Source: Sorangium cellulosum
Lineage (GTDB): Bacteria; Myxococcota_A; Polyangia; Polyangiales; Polyangiaceae
DNA length: 64,000 nucleotides
Reading direction: 5' to 3'
NCBI RefSeq assembly: GCF_002950945.1
Contig: NZ_CP012673.1
Span: 7,640,501-7,704,500, forward strand
Position numbers and translations under genes: made by a program
The notes under the pieces: model-generated
Seen by the model: only the letters and a program-made list of their open reading frames with translations
Told to the model about the DNA's origin: nothing
Databases searched by the model: none
Part shown: piece after piece, positions 21,112 to 28,841 of the stretch
Layout of the letters: each line of letters opens with the position of its first letter
Position numbering within the stretch: position 1 is the first letter of the stretch

Positions 21112-22254
21112 TCAGCCGTCGCTCCCGAAGACCACGTGCCGGCGCGCCCGCTCGCCGCTCGCGATCTCGGCGAGCGAGAGGCGCACCTCGCGCTCGGTGA
21201 TCGTGCCGTCGATCGTCGCGAACGTCGCGGAGATGATCGGCGGGATGCGCCCGACGCCGGGGAAGCCCGGCGCCCAGGTGAGCGCGTCCGCGAACGCGGC
21301 CTTCACGCCGGCGGTGACGGGGCCGGACGGCGCGAGGGGCACGTCGAGCGGCTCGATCACGACGATCGCCCTGGCGCGCCCGACCGTCTTCACGACGTCC
21401 GCGCCGAAGAACGGCCGGATCGCGCGCAGGCCCACGAGGCCGATGCGCCGGCCCTGCGCGCGCAGGCTGCGCACGACCTCGCGGGCGGCCGGGAACGCGC
21501 ACCCGACGGCGAGCACGATCTCCTCGGCGTCGGCCGTGTCGACGCGCTCGATCGCGGCGAGGGGGCGGCCGGTCAACTCGCAGAGCTCCCGCATCGCGCT
21601 GGTGAGCGCGAACGGCACCCGCGCGGAGAAGCTGCGCTCGGCCCGCTTCCGGACGACGCCGCGGCTCTGCGGGCGCGGGCCGCCGTCGCCGTCGCTCTCG
21701 CCGGGCGCCGCGTCGGTGAACGTCGGCGCGGGCCGCTCCCCGCCCAGGAAGCGCGCGGCGAGATCGCGGACCGCGCCGAGCGCGGCGACGTCCGACGGCA
21801 TCGCGTCGACGAGGTGCAGGAACGGCGTCTCGCTGTCCTCGGCGGCGCGGCGCGCGACCAGCGCCATGTCGGCCGCCTCCTGGCTGCTCCAGGTGACGAG
21901 CACCCCCGCGCCGACGTCGAGCGCCGGCGCGAGATCGTCGCGCCCCACGGCGGGCCCGCCGCGCCGCTCGACGACGTGCACCGTGACGGGCGTCCGCGTC
22001 GCCGCCGCCTCGCCGAGCGCGGCGAGGGCGCCGACGAGCTCGTGCCCGCCCAGCACGACGCTGGCCCGCTGCCCGGCGCGCGTGCGCGCCACAGCGCTGC
22101 GGATCGCGTCGGCCGCGCTCGCGGCGCGCTCGATCGGCAGATCGCCCGGCACCGCCGCGTGGGCTGCGGACAGCACGCTCCCCGCGGCCACCTCGACATA
22201 CGCGATCACCGCCGCCGGATCCGGCGGCGAGCCCAGACCGTCAGGCACTGCCAT
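21112..22254 (-). CDS. Orphan 2-oxoacid:ferredoxin oxidoreductase alpha-subunit-like protein
   Basis: A 380-residue protein from ATG 22254; a GTG at 22269 is an alternative. It aligns by eye with the front part of NifJ-type pyruvate:ferredoxin oxidoreductase. VTWSSQEAADMALVARRAA followed by TPFLHLVDAMPSDV matches the domain I segment that ends in PFIHFFDGFRTSHE. RIGLVGLRAIRPFFGADVV matches the domain II RLYRPF stretch. The usual substrate-site residues look changed, for example DAMPSD in place of DGFRTS. There is no thiamine-diphosphate-binding half, no ferredoxin-like domain and no gamma subunit nearby. It may need a distant partner or have a non-catalytic role. Confidence 0.62.
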   Translation of the reverse strand: MAVPDGLGSPPDPAAVIAYVEVAAGSVLSAAHAAVPGDLPIERAASAADAIRSAVARTRAGQRASVVLGGHELVGALAALGEAAATRTPVTVHVVERRGGPAVGRDDLAPALDVGAGVLVTWSSQEAADMALVARRAAEDSETPFLHLVDAMPSDVAALGAVRDLAARFLGGERPAPTFTDAAPGESDGDGGPRPQSRGVVRKRAERSFSARVPFALTSAMRELCELTGRPLAAIERVDTADAEEIVLAVGCAFPAAREVVRSLRAQGRRIGLVGLRAIRPFFGADVVKTVGRARAIVVIEPLDVPLAPSGPVTAGVKAAFADALTWAPGFPGVGRIPPIISATFATIDGTITEREVRLSLAEIASGERARRHVVFGSDG

Positions 22255-22290
22255 CCAACCGTTCGTCACCCGAGCCGCACCCGAGGTCAA

Positions 22291-22674
22291 GCGCGGTCAA
22301 GCGCGAGCGCGACGGGATTCCTGGCGGCGACCGACCTCGCGTGAAGCGACGATCACGTTGCCCGCGTCTGGACGTAACTCCGAAAGACGAGGTTTTTCCA
22401 GCGTGCGGCCGCGCTGCCCGCGTCCGGGATCACCTCACCTGGCAGGGCCGGCACGAGCGCGCGCCTCGCGCGCACTCCGCGCACTCAGCGCCGCCAGCAC
22501 AGGCCGCGCCCTCGCGGCCGACCGAGTGGCCTGCGGACGCGGCATGGCCACCCAGGAAACCGCGAACCCGCGCGCCAAATCGTCGCCGTGAAAAATAGAT
22601 CGCTTGACGGACTCGCTCGCCCTTGATAGGGAGCGCTCTCCGTTTCGTCGGCCCCGCGTCGCCGAGCGGGACAT
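22291..22674. other. Intergenic region upstream of tRNA-Val(GAC)
   Basis: No convincing coding frame. A TTGACG hexamer at 22614-22619 with GATAGG shortly after (22625-22630) may be part of the tRNA-Val/thrS promoter, but the 5-base shortfall from ideal tRNA promoter geometry leaves this unsure. The rest is GC-rich with no clear repeat. Confidence 0.4.
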
Positions 22675-22746
<72 letters not shown>

Positions 22747-22779
22747 CAAATCAGCAGGAGACCTAGCCTGCGAGGTTTC

Positions 22780-24846
22780 ATGGCCCTCGATCAGACCGCC
22801 CAGGCCGCCTCGGCGGCCCGCACCACGGTGCGCGAGGCTCTCGCCGACGACATCGCCAGGGATCGCACCCTGATCGGCGCCCGGGTCAACGGGCGCCTCC
22901 TCGACCTGCACACCCCCTTCCTTCGCGACGACTCGACCAAGATCGAGCCGGTCCGGACGAGCGATCCCGACGGCCTGCGCATCATCCGGCACTCGACGGC
23001 CCACGTCATGGCCGACGCCGTGCAGCGGCTCTTCCCGGGCACGAAGGTCACGATCGGCCCCGCCATCGAGGCGGGCTTCTATTACGACTTCGACAAGCCG
23101 TCCGGCCCCTTCACGGACGAGGATCTCGCGAAGATCGAGGCGAAGATGCGCGAGATCATCGCCGCGGGCCGCCCGTTCCGGCGCGAGGTGGTGAACCGTC
23201 AGGCCGCGCACGAGCTCTTCGCGCAGATGGGCGAGACGTACAAGCGCGAGCTCATCGAGGCGATCCCGGAGGGCGAGGAGGTCTCGCTGTACCGCCACGG
23301 CGACGGCGAGCGCGAGTGGGTCGACCTCTGCGAGGGCCCGCACGTGCCGGATGCGTCGCTGCTCCAGGCCGTCAAGCTCGTGAGCGTGGCCGGCGCCTAC
23401 TGGCGCGGCGACGAGCGCAACCCGATGCTCCAGCGCATCTACGGCACGGCGTTCCCGAGCCAGGCGGCGCTCGAGGAGCACCTGAAGCTGCTCGCGGAGG
23501 CGAAGGAGCGCGACCACCGGAAGCTCGGGAAAGAGCTCGAGCTCTTCATGTTCCACGAGTACGCGCCGGCGATGCCGTTCATGCTCCCGCGCGGCGCCCA
23601 GGTCTACAACGCGCTCGTCCAGTACATGCGCGACCTCTACGTCGACTACGGCTACGAGGAGGTCATCACGCCGCAGATCTTCGACAAGCGGCTGTTCGAC
23701 ACGAGCGGGCACCTGCCGAACTACCGCGAGAACATGTACCTGCCGGTCACGGCGGAGCACCTCGACGCGGCGCGGCTCGCGCTCCGGCTCGGCGTCTCCC
23801 CGGGGGAGGCGGACGCGGCGGCGTACAAGGAGGCCGACAAGCAGCGCGACGCGGCCGTCCTGGAGCAGCTCGCGGAGCTCGAGCGGCTCGCGCAGAAGCC
23901 GATGAACTGCCCGAGCCATTGCCTCATCTTCGGGCAACGGCGGCGCAGCTACCGCGAACTGCCGTGGCGGCTCGCCGACTTCGGGCGGCTCCACCGCTAC
24001 GAGCGCGGCGGCGTCGTCCACGGCCTCGCCCGGGTGCGGAGCTTCTGCCAGGACGACGCCCACATCTTCTGCGCGCCCGAGCAGATGCAGGACGAGATCC
24101 AGTCGTTCCTGCGGCTCCTGCTCGAGGTGTACGCCGCGTTCCGGTTCGCGAGGATCGACATCAAGCTGGCGACCCGGCCCAAGAAGCGCATCGGCACGGA
24201 CGCGCAGTGGGACGCCGCGGAGGGGGCGCTCGCAGAGGCGCTGAAGCAGGCCGGCCTCCCCTTCGAGATCGCCCCCGAGGAAGGCGCTTTCTACGGGCCC
24301 AAGCTCGAGTTCCACGTGGAGGACGCGCTGCGCCGGAGCTGGCAGCTCGGCACGATCCAGGTGGACTACGCCCTGCCCGACCGCTTCGAGCTCGAGTACA
24401 CCGGCGCGGACGGCGCCGCCCATCGCCCCGTGATGCTCCACCGGGCGATCCTCGGCTCGCTGGAGCGGTTCTTCTCGGTGTACCTCGAGCACATCGGGGG
24501 CGCCTTCCCGGCCTGGCTCGCCCCGGAGCAGGCGATCGTCGTCACGGTCAGCGAGAAGCAGGCGGCCTACGCGGCGGAGGTGGTGGCCGAGCTCCGGCGC
24601 CGCGGGCTCCGGGCGCGGGCGGACCTCAGCTCCGACAAGCTCGGCGCCAAGATCCGCGCGGCGCGGCTCACGCGTGTTCCGTACGTGGTCGTGGTGGGCG
24701 ACAAGGAGGCCGAGGGCCGCAAGGTCGCCCCCAGGTCGCGCGACCTCAACAAGGACCTCGGGGCGATGCCGCTCGAGGAGTTCGCCGACCGGCTCGCCGC
24801 CGAGGCGAAGCCCCCCCGCCTCGCCGTGCGCGCCTCCGGTTCGTGA
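22780..24846 (+). CDS. thrS: Threonyl-tRNA synthetase
   Basis: A 688-residue class II synthetase that charges tRNA-Thr. The N-terminal TGS domain spans about 20-62 and the editing domain starts at HSTAHVMADAVQ (71). The catalytic core has zinc ligands Cys377 (MNCPSH), His428 (DDAHIF) and a late His in VMLHRAILGSLERF, which also forms motif 3. CPSH replaces the more usual CPGH. About 40 residues (roughly 324-372, Ala/Glu/Leu-rich) are inserted between ENMYLPVT and KPMNCP. The C-terminal anticodon-binding domain is normal (AIVVTVSEKQAAYAAEV). The ATG has GGAG-like purines upstream. Confidence 0.95.
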   Translation: MALDQTAQAASAARTTVREALADDIARDRTLIGARVNGRLLDLHTPFLRDDSTKIEPVRTSDPDGLRIIRHSTAHVMADAVQRLFPGTKVTIGPAIEAGFYYDFDKPSGPFTDEDLAKIEAKMREIIAAGRPFRREVVNRQAAHELFAQMGETYKRELIEAIPEGEEVSLYRHGDGEREWVDLCEGPHVPDASLLQAVKLVSVAGAYWRGDERNPMLQRIYGTAFPSQAALEEHLKLLAEAKERDHRKLGKELELFMFHEYAPAMPFMLPRGAQVYNALVQYMRDLYVDYGYEEVITPQIFDKRLFDTSGHLPNYRENMYLPVTAEHLDAARLALRLGVSPGEADAAAYKEADKQRDAAVLEQLAELERLAQKPMNCPSHCLIFGQRRRSYRELPWRLADFGRLHRYERGGVVHGLARVRSFCQDDAHIFCAPEQMQDEIQSFLRLLLEVYAAFRFARIDIKLATRPKKRIGTDAQWDAAEGALAEALKQAGLPFEIAPEEGAFYGPKLEFHVEDALRRSWQLGTIQVDYALPDRFELEYTGADGAAHRPVMLHRAILGSLERFFSVYLEHIGGAFPAWLAPEQAIVVTVSEKQAAYAAEVVAELRRRGLRARADLSSDKLGAKIRAARLTRVPYVVVVGDKEAEGRKVAPRSRDLNKDLGAMPLEEFADRLAAEAKPPRLAVRASGS

Positions 24847-25084
24847 CTTGCCGTTCCGGCTGGATGCTGAGGCCGGCAGGCCCCCTCCCCACCCCCGTCG
24901 AGTCCGCAAGGCCTGGACTCCGGTTCACCCCGGCGCCGCAACGCTGTTGTGCTTGCTGCCGTTGCCTACAGCGCCGAGTCGGGCGACATTGGCAGGGTGA
25001 TGGTCGCCGCGACCGGAACCGGTCGCAGAGCGGCGGTCCGTCGCTCTCGGAATCACAGAACACAAGGAGGCTGCGAAATATCAC

Positions 25085-25807
25085 ATGGCGATGAGACGCT
25101 TCGACCCGCGGCAGGCCCAGAGGGGGCCGCAGATCCGCATCAACCAGCGCATCCGCGTCCCGGAGATCCGCGTCATCGGTGATGATGGCGAGATGCTCGG
25201 CATCATGCAGACCCACGAGGCGCTGCGCCGGGCACAGGAGAAGGGGCTCGACCTCGTCGAGGTCAACCCGAAGGCGGATCCTCCGGTCTGCAAGATCCTC
25301 GACTTCGGCAAGTACAAGTACGACGAGAAGAAGAAGGCCCGCGAGGCGAAGCGCAAGCAGAGTGTGGTGGAGATCAAGGAGATCAAGCTCCGGCCCAAGA
25401 CGGACGACCACGATCTCGAGTTCAAGACCAGGGCCGCGCACCGGTTCCTCGGCGCCGGTCACAAGGTGAAGTTCACCGTGCGCTTCCGCGGCCGCGAGAT
25501 CACGCACCCGGAGAAGGCACAGGAGCAGCTCGACTGGATCGTCCAGCACTGCGAGGAGATCGCCAACGTCGAGGTGCGCCCGATGATGGAGCAGCGCACG
25601 ATGACGCTGATGATGGCGCCGAAGCCCGCCATCCTGCAGCGGGTCGCCCAGGCCCGCGCGGCCGCCGAGAAGGCGCGCCAGAAGGCGCTCCAGGAAGGCC
25701 GCGCCGCTCCCCCGTCGGTCGACGCCGAGGAGGAGGAGATCGAGAAGCTCGAGAGGGAGCTCGAAGAGCAGGACGACGACGACGACGACGACGAGGGCGG
25801 CGCGTAA
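25085..25807 (+). CDS. infC: Translation initiation factor IF-3 with acidic C-terminal tail (Dsg-like)
   Basis: A 240-residue IF3; most are about 180. The core shows RINQRIRVPEIRVIGDDGEM (N-domain), the linker helix LDFGKYKYDEKKKAREAK, and the C-domain (EIKLRPKTDDHDLEFKTR, KVKFTVRFRGREITHPE). Residues 181-240 form an Ala/Lys/Arg helix followed by a Glu/Asp-rich end with seven consecutive Asp. Myxococcus xanthus IF3 (Dsg) has a similar extension needed for development, so a developmental role is a fair inference. AAGGAGG lies 14 bases before the ATG. The start is ATG, not the rare AUU used for autoregulation in E. coli. rpmI and rplT do not follow. Confidence 0.95.
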   Translation: MAMRRFDPRQAQRGPQIRINQRIRVPEIRVIGDDGEMLGIMQTHEALRRAQEKGLDLVEVNPKADPPVCKILDFGKYKYDEKKKAREAKRKQSVVEIKEIKLRPKTDDHDLEFKTRAAHRFLGAGHKVKFTVRFRGREITHPEKAQEQLDWIVQHCEEIANVEVRPMMEQRTMTLMMAPKPAILQRVAQARAAAEKARQKALQEGRAAPPSVDAEEEEIEKLERELEEQDDDDDDDEGGA

Positions 25808-25844
25808 CGCGCCGGACGAGCGCGCGCGCCGCGAGGAGCCGCGC

Positions 25845-26005
25845 GCCCGTCGCAGGCCTCAGCGCTGGAGCAGGCCGCCGAGCCATGCGCCGGCGGCGAG
25901 CACCGCCAGCGCGGGCCAGCGCGGCGGCGAGCCACGCGCCCGTCGCAGGCTCAGGGCTGGAGCAGGCCGCCGAACCACGCGCCCGCCGCGAGCACCGCCA
26001 GCGCG
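25845..26005. repeat. Imperfect direct duplication of the kinase 3' end
   Basis: The segment 25845-25915 (CGTCGCAGG, then GCTGGAGCAGGCCGCCGA) recurs at about 25940-26005 with few changes. The second copy encodes the last residues and stop of the minus-strand kinase. The first is an untranslated copy just downstream, which would encode nearly the same terminus (VLAAGAWLGGLLQ). A local tandem duplication is the simplest explanation. Confidence 0.75.
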
Positions 26006-27621
26006 GCGACGAGGAGCACGGCCTTCACGGCGCCGCCACCGCCCTTGAGCGGACGGACCGGGCTCGGATCCAGGTCGCTCGATGTGGCCGGAACGAGCGG
26101 GGCGAACCCGGGTGACGGCGGCGGTGGAGGCGGCGCCGCGAAGGGCGACGCCGGCGGTGGCACCACGAAGGGCGGCGCTGGCGGTGGCGCCACGAACGGC
26201 GGCGCTGGCGGTGGCGCCACGAACGGCGGCGCTGGCGGTGGCACCACGAACGGCGGCGCTGGCGGTGGCGCCACGAACGGCGGCGCGGGGCGCTGCGGTG
26301 CGGGGGCGAGGTGCGTCGGCGAGGCCAGGGTCGGCTCGACCCTCCGCTCGCGCGGCGAAGCCGCGGGCGGCTGGTCCGGCGTGACGAGATCGAACGGCTG
26401 ATCCGCCGGCAAATCCAGGGGCGGATCGCCGTCGTGTGTCTCCTCGAGCGCGGCCAGGTTGCCTGCCTCGACCAACACCGCAGCGAGAGAACGCCGCATG
26501 AGGTCCTCTCCAGGCGCCGACACCTTGATCTCGTCGGCCCACTTGCCGATGTCCTCGAACGCCGAGATCTTGAGCGGCTCGCTCAGCCGCGAGGTGCTCG
26601 GCGCCGCGTTGTCGTCCGGGATCGACGTGAACTCGAGCAGGGTCTCCTCGATCAGCTTGTCGATGAACGACGCCTTGTCCGAGGCCGGGGCGCGCCTGCG
26701 CAGCGCCATGGCGCTGCGGACGTGCTCCGCGATGTCGTAGGCGCTGACCGGCCGGCCGAGCTTGTAGAGAAAGGTCGTGAGATCCCTGCCGAACTCGCGC
26801 GCCGAGCCGTAGCGGTCCCCGGGGTCGCGGGCGAGCGAGCGCGCGACGATGCGATCGAGCTCGGGTGGGACCGCCTTGTTGATCCCGGAGAGCGGGGGGA
26901 TCTGCGCCTGCTGCACGAGCTTGACGGTCTGGTAGTCGGTGTCGCCGAGGAACAGCCGCTTCCCGGAGAGCATCTCCCAGAGGATGGCGCCCACCGCGAA
27001 GATATCGGTACGGTGATCGACCTCGAGGCCCTGGGCCGCCTCGGGCGAGAGATAGCTGAACTTGCCCTTGATGATCCCCGCCTCGCTCTTCTCGAGCTGG
27101 CTCGTCGCTTTGGCGAGGCCGAAGTCGACGATCTTCACCTCGCCGTACTTGGTGATGAGCACGTTCGGGGGGGACATGTCCCGGTGCACGATCTTGAGCG
27201 GGTGGCCGTCGGCCCCCTTGAGCTCGTGGGCGTACGTGAGCCCCTCGCAGAGCTTGGCCGTGATGAACACCGCCGACTCCACCGGAAGGGTGCGGCCCGC
27301 CTTGCGCATCGACTCGAGGACGGCCTTGAGGTCGGCGCCGTCCACGTACTCCATCACGATGAAGTACGCGTTGTCGCCGACGCCGATGTCGAACACCTGC
27401 GCGACGTTTGAATGGGAGAGGTGCGCGGACAGGCGCGCCTCGTCGAGGAACATGGCGATGAAGCGCTTCTTCTCGCTGAGGTGCGGGAGCACGCGCTTGA
27501 TCGCGACCTGCTTCTTGAAGCCCTCGATGCCCGCGCTCTCCGCGAGGAAGACCTCGGCCATGCCGCCCGAAGCGAGCCGCTCGATGACCCGGTATCGCTG
27601 CTGCTGGTGGGCTTCCGTCAT
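25951..27621 (-). CDS. Serine/threonine protein kinase with proline-rich repeats and C-terminal membrane anchor
   Basis: A 556-residue PknB-type kinase. The N-terminal catalytic domain (about 10-280) has the glycine loop LASGGMAEVFLAE, Lys in VAIKRV, catalytic HRDMSPPN and DFGLAK; SPEAA fills the APE position. It should be active. A linker follows, then a Pro/Ala/Phe tail of five nine-residue repeats (APPFVAPPP type), then a single C-terminal helix (AVKAVLLVAALAVLAAGAWF). The kinase is therefore tail-anchored, with almost everything in the cytoplasm. It is convergent with infC. Substrates unknown. Confidence 0.93.
   Translation of the reverse strand: MTEAHQQQRYRVIERLASGGMAEVFLAESAGIEGFKKQVAIKRVLPHLSEKKRFIAMFLDEARLSAHLSHSNVAQVFDIGVGDNAYFIVMEYVDGADLKAVLESMRKAGRTLPVESAVFITAKLCEGLTYAHELKGADGHPLKIVHRDMSPPNVLITKYGEVKIVDFGLAKATSQLEKSEAGIIKGKFSYLSPEAAQGLEVDHRTDIFAVGAILWEMLSGKRLFLGDTDYQTVKLVQQAQIPPLSGINKAVPPELDRIVARSLARDPGDRYGSAREFGRDLTTFLYKLGRPVSAYDIAEHVRSAMALRRRAPASDKASFIDKLIEETLLEFTSIPDDNAAPSTSRLSEPLKISAFEDIGKWADEIKVSAPGEDLMRRSLAAVLVEAGNLAALEETHDGDPPLDLPADQPFDLVTPDQPPAASPRERRVEPTLASPTHLAPAPQRPAPPFVAPPPAPPFVVPPPAPPFVAPPPAPPFVAPPPAPPFVVPPPASPFAAPPPPPPSPGFAPLVPATSSDLDPSPVRPLKGGGGAVKAVLLVAALAVLAAGAWFGGLLQP
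26144..26278. repeat. 27-bp tandem repeat, five copies, inside the kinase gene
   Basis: Units begin near 26144, 26171, 26198, 26225 and 26252, with the core GGCGCTGGCGGTGGCGCCAC. Each encodes nine residues on the minus strand, so copy-number changes keep the frame. The repeat lengthens the linker between kinase and membrane anchor. Confidence 0.9.
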
Positions 27622-27756
27622 GCTCCGCCTAGTACACCACGTCCCGCGCCGCGCGCGGGAACAACCGGCCGATCCCCCCGGTGCGCGCAGCGCGTGGCCG
27701 CCGGGCGCGGGCGCACACGCGGCGCGCCGCGGCCGGGTCCGCGCGCGCGCCGTCGC

Positions 27757-28440
27757 TCAGCCGGCGAGCGCGCTCCTCGCGGGGGATCGCGGCGCCGGCA
27801 CGAGCGGCACCGCGACGGCGCGCGCGCGGCTCCTCGGCGCGACCGAGGGCGGGAGCGGCGTCATCGACGTGTGCGCCGCGGCGCGGCTGCGGCGATCGTC
27901 GAGCTCCGCGGCGAGCATGTCCCTCACCACCTCGAGGAGCTCCGGGAACCCCGAGAGGCGCAGCCCGATGTCGTTCGTCCAGAGGATGACCTCGAGCTCG
28001 CCGCCGGGCCCCACCGCCTCGGTGTCCCAGGCGAAGACCGTCTCGGCCGCCGCGTCGATGCCGAACGGGACGAGGGCGCTGCGCGCACCGGCGCGGCCGC
28101 GGGGCGCCGCCAGCGCGCGCTCCACGTCGTCCCGGCCGCGCGTGCCCTCGGCCTCGCACTGCTCGAGCACCATCCGGCCGACGCCCAGGAACGTGCCGCG
28201 CGCGAGCGCGCGCACGCCGAGCAGGCTGGCGCCCGCAAACAGCTGCGGCCACCCGTCGTGCCGCGAGAGCAGCTCCCGGTAGCTCCGGGGAAGCGGCATC
28301 CCGAGGCGACGCTCGGCGCCCGCGATCGCCGCCTCCGACGCCCCCGCCGGCGGCGCGATCGGCATCCCCCGCCGCGGATCGATCCGCGCGAGCTCCAGCT
28401 TGAGCGCGCGGATCCGGTGCATCGACTCGAGCCACTCCAT
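27757..28440 (-). CDS. SMI1/KNR4 (SUKH) family protein
   Basis: A 227-residue protein from ATG 28440. Residues about 25-150 carry the SUKH fold pattern: PAGASEAAIAGAERRLGMPL, PRSYRELLSRHDGWPQLF and later VFAWDTEAVGPGGELEVIL. The C-terminal 40 residues are Ala/Arg/Pro-rich and probably disordered. SUKH proteins often serve as immunity proteins against secreted toxins, but single copies with no adjacent toxin are common and no toxin gene is visible here. The gene is about 130 bases upstream of, and on the same strand as, the kinase. Function unknown. Confidence 0.75.
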   Translation of the reverse strand: MEWLESMHRIRALKLELARIDPRRGMPIAPPAGASEAAIAGAERRLGMPLPRSYRELLSRHDGWPQLFAGASLLGVRALARGTFLGVGRMVLEQCEAEGTRGRDDVERALAAPRGRAGARSALVPFGIDAAAETVFAWDTEAVGPGGELEVILWTNDIGLRLSGFPELLEVVRDMLAAELDDRRSRAAAHTSMTPLPPSVAPRSRARAVAVPLVPAPRSPARSALAG

Positions 28441-28533
28441 GCGCGCGAACCTACTTGCACCTCCCCTGGCGGAGCAAAAAACGAGCGACACGCGGCGCCG
28501 CGCCGCCAGCGTATCCCCGCGAAACACGGGCGC

Positions 28534-28562
28534 TTGACAGTGCTGTGCGTCGGCGGCACGGT
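28534..28562 (+). promoter_or_regulatory. Possible promoter of the lipoprotein/glycosyltransferase operon
   Basis: A perfect TTGACA (28534-28539) is followed 17 bases later by CACGGT (28557-28562), a weak -10. The GTG start is at 28569, so the transcript would be nearly leaderless, as for lexA. Only the -35 is strong. Confidence 0.35.
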
Positions 28563-28568
28563 GCTTGC

Positions 28569-28841
28569 GTGGCCGGCTCGGGCTCCTGGGGATCGCTCCG
28601 CACCGCCTTCGTGGTGGTGAGCGCAACGTTCGTCGTGGTGTCGCTCGCGACCGCGTGCCTCGACTATGCGGGCGAGGAGCTGTTCGATCAGTGCGACACG
28701 CCGGCGGCGCCGCTGCCCGGCTCCGGGTCCGGCTCGGGGGCGACCGCGGGATCGACCAGCACCGGCCAAGACCCAGCGAACCAGCCGGATTGCGGCGCGC
28801 CGACCCACGCGCCCGGATCGGGATCCGGCTCGGGCTCGTGA
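28569..28841 (+). CDS. Small lipoprotein with Gly-Ser tail
   Basis: About 90 residues from GTG 28569. This start gives a proper signal: a short lead, a hydrophobic core (AFVVVSATFVVVSLATA) and lipobox LATAC. The mature part is acidic at first (CLDYAGEELFDQCDTP), then low-complexity with Gly-Ser runs at both ends of a Cys-containing segment (NQPDCGAPTHAPG). The stop overlaps the GTG of the next gene, so translation is coupled. No family recognised; the start is not certain. Confidence 0.55.
   Translation: MAGSGSWGSLRTAFVVVSATFVVVSLATACLDYAGEELFDQCDTPAAPLPGSGSGSGATAGSTSTGQDPANQPDCGAPTHAPGSGSGSGS

Noticed and set aside
22791-24909. Long minus-strand frames opposite thrS and many other genes
   Set aside because: Long open antisense frames are expected at this GC content; they lack known motifs and ribosome sites.
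24847-25084. A riboswitch or T-box in the thrS-infC gap
   Set aside because: No T-box-type NNTGGNACCGCG bulge or antiterminator pair was seen, and the gene before it is a synthetase, not the one after.
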